A DNA stretch of 64,000 nucleotides, taken from Allorhizobium ampelinum S4. Its GTDB lineage: Bacteria; Pseudomonadota; Alphaproteobacteria; Rhizobiales; Rhizobiaceae. Under the pieces are notes generated by a model. That model ran no database searches. It was not told where the DNA came from and saw only the letters and a list, made by a program, of their open reading frames with translations. Where the stretch lies: assembly GCF_000016285.1 (NCBI RefSeq), contig NC_011989.1, positions 995,001 through 1,059,000 on the forward strand, read 5' to 3'. Below, piece by piece: positions 16,002-26,318 of this stretch (position 1 is its first letter; each line of letters opens with the position of its first letter). The position numbers and the translations under genes were made by a program.

Positions 16002-18188
16002 TCAAGACGCCATCGCGTATCGTTGCTGCTGGCCATAGCTTCCGGCATTGGTGCGGAAGCGCTGGACCATCTGGGCGAGATGTTCGGTTTCCTGGGTCAG
16101 GCTCTGGGCTGCTGCGGTGGTTTGCTCCACCATGGCGGCGTTCTGCTGGGTGACCTTGTCCATCTGGTCGCCAGCGGCGGTGACTTCGCGTAGCGAGGTC
16201 GCCTGTTCGCGGGCGGCGTTGGCGATGTCGGTGATGGTGGTGCTCATCTCGACCACCTGCTCGACGATTTCCTTCAGCGAAGTGCCTGATGCGGTGACGA
16301 GGCCGACGCCGGTCTCGACTTGTGCGCTTGAGGTGGAGATCAGTGCCTTGATCTCCTTGGCGGCATTGGCCGAACGCTGGGCGAGTTCGCGCACTTCCTG
16401 GGCAACCACCGCAAAGCCCTTACCGGCTTCACCAGCGCGGGCGGCTTCCACACCGGCATTCAGGGCCAGAAGATTGGTCTGGAAGGCAATCTCATCGATG
16501 ACGCCGATGATGTTGCCGATCTTTTCCGATGAGCCCTGGATGGCCGTCATCGCTTCCACGGCCCGGGCGACGATGTCGCCGCCCTTGGCGGCATTGTCGC
16601 GGGCGGCGGTGACGGCATGTTGCGCGCGGCCCGCGCCTTCGGCGGTGCCGTTGACGCCGCGCGATACATCGCCCAGTGCAGCAATGGTTTCTTCCAGCGA
16701 GGCGGCCTGCTGTTCGGTGCGGCGTGCCAGATCGTTGGAGGCGGCTGATATTTCGCCAAGGCCGGAGCGGATGGTGCTGACGGTGGAGACCACCGAGCCC
16801 ATCGCGTCCTCAAGCGCTGCGACTGAGGTGTTGAAATTCTGGCGGATCGCCTCGAATTCCGGTGCAACATGGGTGTTCATCCGCACGGTCAGGTCGCCTG
16901 CGGCCAGCGCGTCGAAGCCTGCCTGCACCTGCTGGACGAAATGGCGCAGATCTTCCGCCTTGGCCAGTTCCAGCGCCGTCTGGCGCTCGCGGTCGCTCTC
17001 GACGCTGGCCCTGAGCTTTTCCTGTTCCGACTGCACGGACCGGCCATTGGCGAGATCAAGACGGAAGCTGTCGAGGGCCGAGGCCAGCATGCCGAATTCG
17101 TCGCTGCGGGTCTTGCCGGTCACTTCCGTCTGGTAATCGCCACCGCCCATGCGGCGCACGGCGGCCACCACGTCGCCCAGCGGGCGGCGCACGATCAGGA
17201 TGGAAACGCCGTAGATCATCACCAGAGCAATGACCAGCAGGATCAACCCGCTGATGGCCGTGGAGGTCACCTGCGCAACGACCGGTTCGGAAAAGGTTTT
17301 GGCGGGAACATCGAGAACAGCGGCCCAGGTCTTGTTCATGCCCGGCGCCGTGAAAGGAAAGACCAGCCGCGTCGCACCGTCAGGCAGGCCGTGAATGATG
17401 CGCATCCTGCCATCGGCAAGGGCGGCCTTGACATCGGAGGCACCCGTATCGCCATAGGGCTTCATCAGCGTGTCCTTGTCGGGATGCACCAGCCAATTGC
17501 CATTATCGGCCACCAGCATCACCCGGCCGCCGTCAAATGGTGTCATGGCGCTGATCGAGGCAGAAAGATCGCCCAGTTGGACGTCAACGCCAGCAAGACC
17601 GATGATCTTGCCCTTGACGACGACGGGGGTTGAAACCGAGGTTAAAAGCTTGCCGGTGGTGGAGATATAGGGCTGGGTAATAAGCCCTTTGCCTGTGGTC
17701 AGAGGCTCAGCATACCACTGATCGGTGGTGGTCGTGACCCAGGTGGAAAATTCCAGGTTACCGCTATCATCCTTGGTCCAGTAAGCGGCGAAAATCCCGA
17801 CCTTGTTGCTGCCCTCGGTGCCTTGCAGTTTCAGTTCCTGCGGGGCTTCCGGCACTTCGGTCATCCAGGCGCCGAACATGGTTTTGTAATGGGTCGGTAC
17901 GCCTTTCAACAGCGCAATCACGTCGGTGCGGTTGCGTGAGCCATTTTCGATCAGACCGGACAGGCTGCCGGCCACACTGGTTCCGGCGGAGACGACATCG
18001 GTGATCTGCACGGCCACCTGATTGGCGACCGATGCCGCCTTTTCGGAGGCAAGTGCCACCACCTGGTCATTGACGCGCTTGCTGGTTTCCCAGCCGCTAA
18101 ATGCCGTATAGGACGCAATCAGCGCCGCCATCGCGGCACCTGCCGCCAGCATAAGTTTTCCTGAAACAGTCCTTACCTGCATACTCAT
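16002..18188 (-). CDS. methyl-accepting chemotaxis protein, dCache type (A)
   Basis: A 728-residue chemoreceptor. A first membrane helix lies at about 8-30, a periplasmic double-Cache sensor at about 35-300 (the segment [20 protein letters not shown] is typical), a second helix at about 305-330, HAMP units around 330-385 and about 430-480, then the cytoplasmic signalling rod. The kinase-control tip is [20 protein letters not shown], followed by [16 protein letters not shown]. There is no C-terminal CheR-binding pentapeptide. ATG 18188 was chosen because GAGGGGG lies nine bases upstream; a TTG at 18197 is in frame. The next gene upstream is a paralogue of exactly the same length. Confidence 0.92.
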   Translation of the reverse strand: MSMQVRTVSGKLMLAAGAAMAALIASYTAFSGWETSKRVNDQVVALASEKAASVANQVAVQITDVVSAGTSVAGSLSGLIENGSRNRTDVIALLKGVPTHYKTMFGAWMTEVPEAPQELKLQGTEGSNKVGIFAAYWTKDDSGNLEFSTWVTTTTDQWYAEPLTTGKGLITQPYISTTGKLLTSVSTPVVVKGKIIGLAGVDVQLGDLSASISAMTPFDGGRVMLVADNGNWLVHPDKDTLMKPYGDTGASDVKAALADGRMRIIHGLPDGATRLVFPFTAPGMNKTWAAVLDVPAKTFSEPVVAQVTSTAISGLILLVIALVMIYGVSILIVRRPLGDVVAAVRRMGGGDYQTEVTGKTRSDEFGMLASALDSFRLDLANGRSVQSEQEKLRASVESDRERQTALELAKAEDLRHFVQQVQAGFDALAAGDLTVRMNTHVAPEFEAIRQNFNTSVAALEDAMGSVVSTVSTIRSGLGEISAASNDLARRTEQQAASLEETIAALGDVSRGVNGTAEGAGRAQHAVTAARDNAAKGGDIVARAVEAMTAIQGSSEKIGNIIGVIDEIAFQTNLLALNAGVEAARAGEAGKGFAVVAQEVRELAQRSANAAKEIKALISTSSAQVETGVGLVTASGTSLKEIVEQVVEMSTTITDIANAAREQATSLREVTAAGDQMDKVTQQNAAMVEQTTAAAQSLTQETEHLAQMVQRFRTNAGSYGQQQRYAMAS

Positions 18189-18333
18189 CGCAACCAACCC
18201 CCTCGGTTTGCCGAATTTAGGCTAAGGTTGCATAGAGATTCTAACGAAAGTCTAAGGCCGGACCTGCATTGCTGCACCGCACCCACCTTTTTTGTGAAAA
18301 AATTATTCCACTCGCGAAACCGCGAAAGCGAAA

Positions 18334-18356
18334 TGCCGCCGAGTCATCCGGCGGCA
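18334..18356 (-). terminator. stem-loop between the two chemoreceptor genes
   Basis: TGCCGCCG (18334-18341) pairs with CGGCGGCA (18349-18356). It lies 40 bases after the stop of the upstream receptor on the reverse strand. The tail ATTTCGCTTTCG is not a strong U run, so efficiency is uncertain. Confidence 0.5.
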
Positions 18357-18396
18357 TCTATTTGCTTACCTTAGGGACGAATACCTGATGCCAATC

Positions 18397-20583
18397 TCAC
18401 GACGCCTTGGCGTAGCGCTGGGGCTGGCTGGAATTGGCGGAATTGGTCCGGAAACGCCGGACCATATGAGCAAGATTTTCGGTTTCCTGGGCAAGGTTCT
18501 GGGCTGCGGCGGTGGTTTCTTCCACCATGGCGGCATTCTGCTGGGTGACCTTGTCCATGACATCGCCCGCATTCGTCACTTCGCGCAGCGATGTAGCCTG
18601 TTCGCGGGCTGAATTGGCAATGTCTGTGATTGTCGAACTCATATTGGCGACCTGGTCGACAATCTGTTGCAACGAGGTCCCCGAGGCGCTGACGAGATGG
18701 ACCCCGGTTTCAACCTGGGCGCTGGAGGTGGAGATCAGCGTCTTGATTTCGCGGGCCGCATTGGCGGAGCGCTGGGCGAGTTCGCGCACTTCCTGCGCCA
18801 CCACGGCAAAACCCTTGCCGGATTCCCCGGCGCGGGCCGCTTCCACCCCTGCATTCAGGGCCAGAAGATTGGTCTGGAAGGCAATTTCGTCGATGACGCC
18901 GATGATATTGCCGATCTTTTCGGATGAGCCCTGGATGGCGGTCATCGCCTCGATGGCGCGGGAGACAATATCTCCGCCCTTGGCGGCATTGTCGCGAGTG
19001 GCGGTGACGACCGTCTGCGCCCGGCCAGCCCCGTCGGCTGTGCCGTCGATGGCGCGTGACACATCGCCGAGTGCTGCAATGGTTTCTTCCAGCGATGCGG
19101 CCTGCTGTTCGGTGCGCCGCGCCAGATCGTTGGAGGCGGCCGAGATTTCGCCAAGACCGGACCGGATCGTGCCAATTGCGTGAACAACGGCGCCGATCGC
19201 TTCTTCAAGGCTTGCCACCGAGGTGTTGAAATTCTGGCGGATGGATTCGAATTCCGGTGCGACATTGTCCTGCATGCGCACGGTCAGATCGCCTGCTGCC
19301 AGGGCATTGAAGCCAGCCTGGACCTGCTGGACAAATTGCAGCAAATCCGCAGCCTTGGCCTTTTCCAGCGCGCTCTGGCGTTCCCGGTCCTGTTCCACGC
19401 TTTTGCGCAGGGAATCCTGCTCCTGCTGCACGCGCAGGCCATTGGAGAGTTCTCGGCGGAACTGGTCGAGTGCTGTCGCCAAGGTGCCAAATTCGTCGTG
19501 ACGCTCCGTTCCGGCAATCGGTTTATTGTAATCGCCACCGGCCATCACACGCACACCTGCCACCACATTTGCCAATGGGCGGCGTACAATCAACGTCGAG
19601 ACAAAATAAATCAGGCAAAGACCGATCGTCAGCATGATCAGGCAACTGGAGGATATGGCGATGATCTGTTCCTTGATCGGGCCTGTGAAGGTCTTTTCCG
19701 GAATGTCCAGCACCGTGGCCCAGGTCTTGTTCATGCCGGGGCTGGTAAAGGGAAAGACAATGCGTGTCGCGCCATCCGGCAGACCATGGATGACGCGCGT
19801 CTTGCCATCGGCAAGCGCCGCCTTGACCTCGGCAGCCCCGGTATCGGCATAGTCCTTCATCATCAGGGACTTGTCGGCATTCACAAGCCATTTGCCGTTA
19901 TCGGCCAGCAGCATGATGCGGCCATCTTCGAAGGGCCGCAAAGCGCTGATTGTCGCGGCAAGATCGTCCAGCTTCACGTCGACGCCCGCCAGGCCGACAA
20001 TCTTGCCATTCACCCTTACCGGCAAGGATACCGATGTCAGCAACTGACCGGTGGTCGAGATATAAGGCTGGGTGATCAAGCTCTTGCCGGTTGCCAGAGG
20101 TTCGGCATACCATTGATCGGTGGTTTTGATCTCCCAGGTGGAAAATCCCAGCTTGCCGCTGTCGTCCTTGGTCCAATAGGCTGTGAACCGACCCTGTTTG
20201 TTGGTGCCCTCAGCGCCTTGCAGTTTGAGGTCCGCCGGGACATCAGGCAATTCGGTCATCCAAGCGCCGAACATGCTTGGATATTGGGGCGGAATGTTTT
20301 TCAGCGAGGCGATGACATCGGCGCGGCTGCCTGCGCCGTTTTCAATCAATCCCGACAGGCTTGCCGCGACGCTGGTCGCTGAGGAAACCACATTGGTAAT
20401 ATCTGCGGTTACCTGCCTGGAGGCAAGCTCGGCCTTTTGCGTTGCCACAGCGACGATATTGTCACTCAGTTGGGTTTTGGTAGCAAATATGCCGACAATT
20501 GAGAAGCCGCCCAGAGAGATCGTTATCACGACCCCTGCCGCCAGCAGAAGCTTTGCTGAAACCGATTGCACTGGCATTTTCAT
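18397..20583 (-). CDS. methyl-accepting chemotaxis protein, dCache type (B)
   Basis: A 728-residue chemoreceptor, the tandem paralogue of the one ending at 16002. Layout is the same: TM1 (about 10-32), double-Cache periplasmic sensor, TM2 (about 306-330, [20 protein letters not shown]), HAMP units, signalling rod with [20 protein letters not shown]. The C-terminal halves of the two receptors are almost identical while the sensor parts differ more, as expected for duplicated receptors diverging in ligand. ATG 20583 has GGAG seven bases upstream; a TTG precedes it in frame. It probably has its own promoter upstream of 20583. Confidence 0.92.
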   Translation of the reverse strand: MKMPVQSVSAKLLLAAGVVITISLGGFSIVGIFATKTQLSDNIVAVATQKAELASRQVTADITNVVSSATSVAASLSGLIENGAGSRADVIASLKNIPPQYPSMFGAWMTELPDVPADLKLQGAEGTNKQGRFTAYWTKDDSGKLGFSTWEIKTTDQWYAEPLATGKSLITQPYISTTGQLLTSVSLPVRVNGKIVGLAGVDVKLDDLAATISALRPFEDGRIMLLADNGKWLVNADKSLMMKDYADTGAAEVKAALADGKTRVIHGLPDGATRIVFPFTSPGMNKTWATVLDIPEKTFTGPIKEQIIAISSSCLIMLTIGLCLIYFVSTLIVRRPLANVVAGVRVMAGGDYNKPIAGTERHDEFGTLATALDQFRRELSNGLRVQQEQDSLRKSVEQDRERQSALEKAKAADLLQFVQQVQAGFNALAAGDLTVRMQDNVAPEFESIRQNFNTSVASLEEAIGAVVHAIGTIRSGLGEISAASNDLARRTEQQAASLEETIAALGDVSRAIDGTADGAGRAQTVVTATRDNAAKGGDIVSRAIEAMTAIQGSSEKIGNIIGVIDEIAFQTNLLALNAGVEAARAGESGKGFAVVAQEVRELAQRSANAAREIKTLISTSSAQVETGVHLVSASGTSLQQIVDQVANMSSTITDIANSAREQATSLREVTNAGDVMDKVTQQNAAMVEETTAAAQNLAQETENLAHMVRRFRTNSANSSQPQRYAKAS

Positions 20584-20729
20584 CAAAAGACTCCGATTGG
20601 TTTCAAGGCCTACGGAACCGTATCTGTGATTTTCTAAATAAATGCTAATATTCGGTGTTCAAATCCAAATAGCCTGCCGAAATAGCGTCACGGATGGCAA
20701 GGATGCACCTGCGCCCAGCTTTGAAGGAT

Positions 20730-20772
20730 TTGCAAATATCTCAAACGCATCGGGTGCTTGAGATATTTGCAA
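20730..20772. repeat. 15-bp perfect inverted repeat (stem-loop)
   Basis: TTGCAAATATCTCAA (20730-20744) pairs perfectly with TTGAGATATTTGCAA (20758-20772) over 13 bases. It lies 22 bases after the stop of the small gene ending at 20794 on the reverse strand. No U run follows, so it may stabilise the transcript end or terminate weakly. Confidence 0.65.
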
Positions 20773-20793
20773 GGAGAGCATGACAGGTCCGTT

Positions 20794-21183
20794 TTAGACG
20801 AACTGGCTAAGGCCCGGGACGGATGCCACGACCTTGTCCACGACTTCGTCACCGGCATGTTCGCGGGCAATGGCCATGGTTTCCTTGGCAAGTGCCGAAA
20901 TTTCTCCCATGCCAAGCCCGAGGCTCATCAATTGCTGGCCGAGACCCATGATGCCGCCACCGCCGATGGCGCTCATCAGGCCACCCAGCAGGCCGCCGCT
21001 CTTGCCTTCGCCATTGTGCATGGCCACCAGTTCAGGCGCGCCGGGCATGGCTTCGATCATCCGGGCAACCGCGCCGTCATCGGCTTCGCGCTGCAAAAAG
21101 CCCAGCATCATGCCAAGCGCCTTTTCCGCCGTGTCCGGGGCGATGCCGACATTGTCGGAAATGCGGGTGACCAATTCGCTCAT
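20794..21183 (-). CDS. small Gly/Met-rich protein, DUF2267-like N terminus
   Basis: A 129-residue cytoplasmic protein of unknown role. The first half, MSELVTRISDNVGIAPDTAE and then KALGMMLGFLQREADDGAVA, resembles the helical DUF2267-type repeat. A flexible Gly-rich linker (KSGGLLGGLMSAIGGGGIMG) leads to a helical C terminus ending VDKVVASVPGLSQFV. Start ATG 21183 has GAGGAG nine bases upstream. A perfect 16-base palindrome 22 bases before the start codon suggests direct control by a dimeric regulator. Confidence 0.6.
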   Translation of the reverse strand: MSELVTRISDNVGIAPDTAEKALGMMLGFLQREADDGAVARMIEAMPGAPELVAMHNGEGKSGGLLGGLMSAIGGGGIMGLGQQLMSLGLGMGEISALAKETMAIAREHAGDEVVDKVVASVPGLSQFV

Positions 21184-21204
21184 GGGATGCTCCTCAAAGG
21201 TTTT

Positions 21205-21220
21205 TTGACGTTCACGTCAA
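21205..21220. promoter_or_regulatory. palindromic operator TTGACGT-TC-ACGTCAA
   Basis: TTGACGT (21205-21211) and ACGTCAA (21214-21220) form a perfect palindrome just upstream of the small gene starting at 21183. The form resembles sites bound by MerR-family LiuR-type regulators in proteobacteria; no such regulator gene is in this window. Confidence 0.55.
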
Positions 21221-21472
21221 CGTAATTTACTCAGGCCGCAAACTCAAGCGGCAAGCGCCTTCAATCTGCTCAAAGCCGTGTGAAACCGCTGACGGAGTTG
21301 AGGATGTTCCATATTCTGCTAAGAACAACAAGTGCAGGACCGAAGGGGCATTCGGCGATTGTACACGTCCTTCAGTCGAAACCGGTTGAAGGAGAAGACC
21401 ATGCAGCGCTTATGTGTTTGATAAGACGCGCCGTGCTGGCTTTGTGGAAGCGTGTCGAGGGGATGTGACGCG

Positions 21473-23056
21473 ATGCTTGAAGATGGAAAATTGTTTCTCG
21501 GTGCCAGCCGCAAGCCGGATGATGCGTTCAACGCACCGGAATATCTGGATCTGAAACTTGCCAACCGCCACGGCCTCATCACCGGCGCCACCGGCACCGG
21601 CAAGACCGTGACGCTGCAAATCCTGGCCGAAGGGTTCGCCAGTGCGGGTGTTCCGGTGTTCTGCGCCGACATCAAGGGCGATCTGTCGGGCATCGCCGCG
21701 CCGGGGGAGGCCAAGGATTTCCTGATCAAGCGCGCTGAGGAGATCGGGCTTTCGCCCTATCCCTTCGAGGAATTTCCGGTCACCTTCTGGGATCTCTACG
21801 GCGAAAAGGGCCATAGGGTCCGCACAACCATCGCCGAAATGGGACCGCTTCTGCTGGCCCGGCTGATGGAGGCCTCGGAAGCCCAGGAAGGTGTGCTGAA
21901 CATTGCCTTCAAAATCGCCGATGAGGGTGGACTGGCGCTGCTGGACCTCAAGGATCTGCAGGCGCTGCTGAGCTATATGGCGGAAAATTCCAGTGAATTA
22001 TCGGGTCGGTTCGGGCTGATCTCCAAATCCTCGGTTGGCTCGCTGCAACGGGCGCTGCTGCTACTGGAAAGCCAGGGTGCCGACCAGTTTTTCGGTGAAC
22101 CGGCGCTGTCCATCCAGGATATCATGCGGGTTGCGCCGGATGGGCGAGGGACGATTTCGGTGCTGGCCGCCGACCGACTGATGATGAACCCACGGCTTTA
22201 TGCCACGTTCCTGCTCTGGCTGTTGTCGGAACTGTTCGAGGAACTGCCTGAAGTTGGCGATATGGCTCAGCCCAAACTGGTATTTTTCTTTGATGAGGCG
22301 CATCTCTTGTTTCGCGATGCGCCGAAAGTTCTTGTCGAGCGGGTGGAGCAGGTGGTGCGGCTGATCCGATCCAAGGGCGTCGGGGTCTATTTCGTCACGC
22401 AAAATCCGCTGGATGTGCCCGAAACCATTCTGGCGCAATTGGGCAACCGGGTGCAGCACGCACTGCGCGCCTATACGCCCCGCGAACAGAAGGCGGTGAA
22501 GACTGCCGCTGAAACCTTCCGGCCCAATCCGGCCTTTTCCTGCGAAGAGGCGATTACGGCACTTGGCACCGGTGAGGCCCTGGTCTCGACCCTTCAGGGC
22601 AAGGGTGTGCCCTCCATGGTCGAACGCACCCTGATCCGCCCGCCCTCCGCCCGCATTGGCCCGCTGACCGACAACGAGCGGACGGCAATCATCGGCGCCA
22701 GCCCGATGGCGAACCTCTACGATCGAACCATCGACCGGCACTCGGCCTTCGAAATCCTCGCGGAACGGGCCGAAAAAGCCACTGGGCGCAGCGGGGCCGA
22801 CGGTAGGACCGATGACGGTGCCGAAGGCACCAGCGCCGCCAGTCGCTGGAAATTGCCGGGCTTTGGCGATGAAGCACCAGAGCAAAAAACCACCACCACC
22901 CGCCAAGCGCCTGACCGCACTGCACCCCCCGGCCGCCAACGCCAAACGGTGATCGAAGCCGCAATGAAAAGCGCCGCCCGCTCCCTGGCCAGCCAGGTCG
23001 CCAACCAGCTCGGCCGGGCGCTGGTCCGGGGGATTCTTGGGAGTTTGAAACGGTAG
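21473..23056 (+). CDS. HerA-like ATPase, DUF853 family
   Basis: A 527-residue P-loop ATPase of the HerA/FtsK superfamily. The Walker A motif is GATGTGKT at residues 38-45, preceded by the family start KLFLGASRK and LANRHGLI. Walker B is KLVFFFDEAHLLF near residue 270, followed by RLIRSKGVGVYFVTQNPLDV. The C terminus (about 430-527) is a low-complexity Gly/Ala/Thr-rich linker and a basic amphipathic helix. It may be a DNA-translocating motor, but the DUF853 role is not established. ATG 21473 has GAGGGG ten bases upstream; an in-frame GTG at 21452 is less likely. Confidence 0.85.
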   Translation: MLEDGKLFLGASRKPDDAFNAPEYLDLKLANRHGLITGATGTGKTVTLQILAEGFASAGVPVFCADIKGDLSGIAAPGEAKDFLIKRAEEIGLSPYPFEEFPVTFWDLYGEKGHRVRTTIAEMGPLLLARLMEASEAQEGVLNIAFKIADEGGLALLDLKDLQALLSYMAENSSELSGRFGLISKSSVGSLQRALLLLESQGADQFFGEPALSIQDIMRVAPDGRGTISVLAADRLMMNPRLYATFLLWLLSELFEELPEVGDMAQPKLVFFFDEAHLLFRDAPKVLVERVEQVVRLIRSKGVGVYFVTQNPLDVPETILAQLGNRVQHALRAYTPREQKAVKTAAETFRPNPAFSCEEAITALGTGEALVSTLQGKGVPSMVERTLIRPPSARIGPLTDNERTAIIGASPMANLYDRTIDRHSAFEILAERAEKATGRSGADGRTDDGAEGTSAASRWKLPGFGDEAPEQKTTTTRQAPDRTAPPGRQRQTVIEAAMKSAARSLASQVANQLGRALVRGILGSLKR

Positions 23057-23603
23057 GATATGCTCGCCAAAGGGGGGTGTCATTGGGTGTCATTGGGTGT
23101 CAGGGGGGGGGCTGGCTGGCAGGGACGGCTTCCCAGGAAAACGGAACCGGTTTCGGCAATCGGCGATACACGACAGCGCCGTTCGCCAGATATGGCGCAC
23201 AGAGGTTCGCTGCAGAAAATTATGCAGTCACAAAAAGACAGAGTTTGTCCTGAACGATCGATGTCGTTGGTTTCGCTCCAAATGACAGGATTTTCATCGC
23301 CCGATGAATAAGCCACCGGTCTCTAACCGGGGGCGTATATTTATGAACATTATCTAATGCAATCTATTGTAGAAAATTAAGTTAATCAATCGCTATTTGG
23401 TGGAATTATTGCCTGTTTCGGGTGGAAATTTTAGCATGAAACAGCTTCATTTTTAATGACCAATATCGATATATTTTGTCATGAAACTGTCACAATTGAA
23501 GATCCATCAAGATAATTGACTGCGAAAAGATAGGCCATGAAAATAAAATGGCCCGCGTAGATTCATATATAAGGGGTTCTTTTTATTTAATATAGGAATA
23601 TCA
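23057..23603. other. 547-base non-coding region, strongly AT-rich in its second half
   Basis: The first part contains the short direct repeat GTCATTGGGTGTCATTGGGT. From about 23340 the sequence becomes AT-rich, unlike its surroundings, and this continues into the first 150 bases of the antiporter gene. A small hairpin GGCCAT (23533-23538) / ATGGCC (23548-23553) lies in the probable 5' leader. No gene or known riboswitch was recognised. Confidence 0.45.
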
Positions 23604-24881
23604 ATGTATATTTCGAACTTTGAATCAATTATATATTGTTCTTTGATTTTGATTCTGTCATTTTTTTCGTTTATATTATTCAATAAAAAATTATTTAATA
23701 CAAAAATACCAAAAATTATATTATATATTATATTCGGTATTTTTCTTGGGCCGTATTCCCTCAATATTGAAGGTTGGTTTGAGCTTCATCGGGTGGGTGG
23801 GCGGATTGGTGAGGTTTATGCCCTCAGTAACGTCGCTCTCGGTTTTTTGATTGTTACGTCCTTCTCGAATATCCGGAGTGCGGAAAAGCAAGTCGATCTA
23901 AAATCGTTGGCCTCTTACATGACGGGTACGTTCGCGGCCCTTCTTCTGGCACTCTCGACGTCCCACATTGTTTTGCGCATTGCGCCGGGATTGACGTTTC
24001 CGTCTCAAACGGTCGGTGAGGAAAGAGCAACGATCCTTGTGCTTGCTCTGGCGGTCATCGTTACGTCTGTACCCTTTTTGACGAAAATCTTCATCGATCT
24101 CAAAATGATCGGGACCACCTTTTCATCGACGGTTCTCGTGTCGGCCTGTTTGCTGGATATTCTGATTTGGGCGGTGTTTCCCATCTCCGACGTGCTGCGA
24201 ACGCAATCACAATTCGACCTTCTGCCGGTTTTGACAAGCTTGGTCATGACGTTGACTGCGGCTGGCGCCCTGTTTCTGGTAACCTTCTCCCTAGTCAAAC
24301 TCTATGACAGATGGGCGCAACAGCATGAGAGCGGGCAAATCGGCATTGCTTTCATCATCGCTGTCTCCCTGGCCGCCGCTCTGACGTCTGCCTCCTTGGG
24401 TGCAGGTCTCTTGCTGGGGATGCTGATTGCAGGATTGTGTCTGGGGAGAGCAAAGTCTATCGCCGAGCGCAGTATGCCGTTCCTCGCCAAGCTGGCGCAA
24501 TGGGTTTTCATTCCAGCGTATTTCATCCTTGTTGGGCGAGGCCTGGTTTTTGATAATGCCATATCGATCTACGATATTGCCGTCTTCCTGCTCTGGTCAT
24601 CCGCACTGAAGATAGCATCGGTGACCATCGCCCACGTCCTGATGTCGAAAAATGCCCGGCAGTCCTTCCTCAATGGGGTCGTGTTCAACACGCGGGGCGG
24701 TCCGGGTCTCGTGCTCGCCACCGTCGCCTATTCGATGAACCTCATCAATGTAAACGCCTTCTCGGCATTCGTTGTCGCGTCTATCCTCACGGCCCCTGTG
24801 ACAGAGCTTGTTCTCCGCTACCGGACTGACCACGCAAAGACCTCCACCGTTGGCGATGCCGCGCTGGAAGGAACCCTTTGA
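23604..24881 (+). CDS. cation:proton antiporter, CPA2/KefB-like
   Basis: A 425-residue inner-membrane protein with about 12 hydrophobic helices. The segment IPKIILYIIFGIFLGPYSLN, the acidic-free but typical FLIVTSFSNIRS, and the later NGVVFNTRGGPGLVLATVAY (the conserved RGG of the last helices) fit the sodium/proton or potassium/proton exchangers of the CPA2 type. There is no C-terminal NAD-binding (TrkA-N) domain, unlike KefB/C. The first 50 codons are very AT-rich. Start ATG 23604 has AGGA upstream. The gene is followed after 33 bases by the pyruvate-kinase-like gene. Confidence 0.78.
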   Translation: MYISNFESIIYCSLILILSFFSFILFNKKLFNTKIPKIILYIIFGIFLGPYSLNIEGWFELHRVGGRIGEVYALSNVALGFLIVTSFSNIRSAEKQVDLKSLASYMTGTFAALLLALSTSHIVLRIAPGLTFPSQTVGEERATILVLALAVIVTSVPFLTKIFIDLKMIGTTFSSTVLVSACLLDILIWAVFPISDVLRTQSQFDLLPVLTSLVMTLTAAGALFLVTFSLVKLYDRWAQQHESGQIGIAFIIAVSLAAALTSASLGAGLLLGMLIAGLCLGRAKSIAERSMPFLAKLAQWVFIPAYFILVGRGLVFDNAISIYDIAVFLLWSSALKIASVTIAHVLMSKNARQSFLNGVVFNTRGGPGLVLATVAYSMNLINVNAFSAFVVASILTAPVTELVLRYRTDHAKTSTVGDAALEGTL

Positions 24882-24914
24882 ACTTCACATAACCGCTTCA
24901 TTCGGAGACCTCTC

Positions 24915-26318
24915 ATGGCGTCTATAGGTATTATCGCAACCATTGGTCCGGTTTCGGCCAATTTCACCACTCTGCAAGCGCTGAGAGAGGCCGGAATGAC
25001 CGTGGCACGGTTGAATGGCTCTCATGGCAATCTCGATTGGCACAGGCAAACCATTCGCCTGATCCGTGAAGCCGTTCCCGGTGTTCCGGTCTTGCTCGAC
25101 ATTCCGGGGCGCAAGATCAGAACGATCCAGCTCGCCCACGAGCCAAGCTTCAAGGAAGGCGAAACCTTGATCCTGACGACAGATATCAGCCATGACGGCA
25201 CTGAAAAAGTACCGGTGAATTTCGATGGCCTGCATGAGCAATTGGCTCCCGGCATACGGCTCTATGCTGACGACGGAACATTGTCCTTCCAGGTTGAGAG
25301 AATTGACGGGAGAGACATTCATGTGCGTGCCGGTGGCGATGGTACATTGCGGAGCCGGAAGGGCATTAACGTGCCTGACGTCTCTCTCGGACGGGAACTG
25401 GTTACATCGAACGACCGCACGATGGTCGATTTCGCCAGAGACAATAGGGTCGATTATCTCGGTATCAGCTTTGTCGAAAGCGCCGAACATGTCGATGCCA
25501 TCCGTGGGCTGATCGGCGGTCGGGCGCCTCGCATCGTTGCAAAGGTCGAGAATCAGGGTGGTCTTGATAACTTGGAGGCCATTGTCGGCGCTGCTGACGT
25601 TATCATGATCGACCGTGGCGACCTTTCCGTCGAAACCAATGTCGATAGCGTTTCCGTGTTTCAGAAGCGGATTATCACAACCGCGAATGCGCATGGCAAG
25701 CCTGTGATTGTCGCGACGGAATTGCTGCATTCGATGATTGATAACCCCTATCCGACAAAGGCGGAAATCGGAGATATCACCAACGCCGTCATCGATGGTG
25801 CCAGCCTGTTGATGCTATCAGGCGAAACGGCAGTCGGGCGCTATCCGGTCGAGGCCGTCGGGCGGTTGAAGAATATCGCTGCCATTTCCCAAACCTATCT
25901 CTCCACATCCGCACCGCAGAGTGGTCCGAAACACGAGATCGCACGCGCTGTGAAGGCCCTCATCTCCACCCTGCCGGTGGACAAGATCGTTGTCGTCTCG
26001 CGCAGCGGCTACGCTGTGGGGCTGGTCGCGTCGGCGTCCGTTCAGCAGCAGGTCATTGCCGTCCATGACGACCCTTGGGTGGCAAGGACGCTGAACCTGG
26101 TGCCTGGCGTCTCCGGCATTCATCTTTCCAAGGTTGACTGGCAGGTGCCGTCTTCTGCGCTGCACGATTTGAAAGAGGTCAATGACGGCACATTGCTGCG
26201 TCCCGAAGACGTCGTGCTGATCGTCGGGGCAAACCAGGGCGATGACCGCGACTATTTCAACAGTTTCCAAACCCTGCGTGTCGGCGGAGCAAACCAGCCC
26301 GCCTTGCAGCCGAATTGA
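24915..26318 (+). CDS. pyruvate kinase family protein, atypical
   Basis: A 467-residue member of the pyruvate kinase family, the enzyme that makes pyruvate and ATP from phosphoenolpyruvate and ADP. Key residues are kept: the RLNGSHG segment near residue 36, the catalytic Lys in AKVENQGG, the metal-binding acid in MIDRGDLSVE, and the Thr in VATELLHSM. But the usual K-G-P-E-I-R segment reads LDIPGRKIRT, AGMN is AGMT, and ARGDLG is DRGDLS, so it is a divergent paralogue and its substrate may differ. Start ATG 24915 has GGAG upstream. Its stop overlaps the start of the AEC transporter (TGATG), showing translational coupling. Confidence 0.78.
   Translation: MASIGIIATIGPVSANFTTLQALREAGMTVARLNGSHGNLDWHRQTIRLIREAVPGVPVLLDIPGRKIRTIQLAHEPSFKEGETLILTTDISHDGTEKVPVNFDGLHEQLAPGIRLYADDGTLSFQVERIDGRDIHVRAGGDGTLRSRKGINVPDVSLGRELVTSNDRTMVDFARDNRVDYLGISFVESAEHVDAIRGLIGGRAPRIVAKVENQGGLDNLEAIVGAADVIMIDRGDLSVETNVDSVSVFQKRIITTANAHGKPVIVATELLHSMIDNPYPTKAEIGDITNAVIDGASLLMLSGETAVGRYPVEAVGRLKNIAAISQTYLSTSAPQSGPKHEIARAVKALISTLPVDKIVVVSRSGYAVGLVASASVQQQVIAVHDDPWVARTLNLVPGVSGIHLSKVDWQVPSSALHDLKEVNDGTLLRPEDVVLIVGANQGDDRDYFNSFQTLRVGGANQPALQPN

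Noticed and set aside
19180..20382. Long forward frames opposite the chemoreceptor genes (also 16048-17136)
   Set aside because: Both lie antisense to intact chemoreceptors with full signalling motifs.
23057..23603. A riboswitch in the leader of the antiporter gene
   Set aside because: Only one small hairpin (23533-23553) is visible and no known riboswitch core was recognised.
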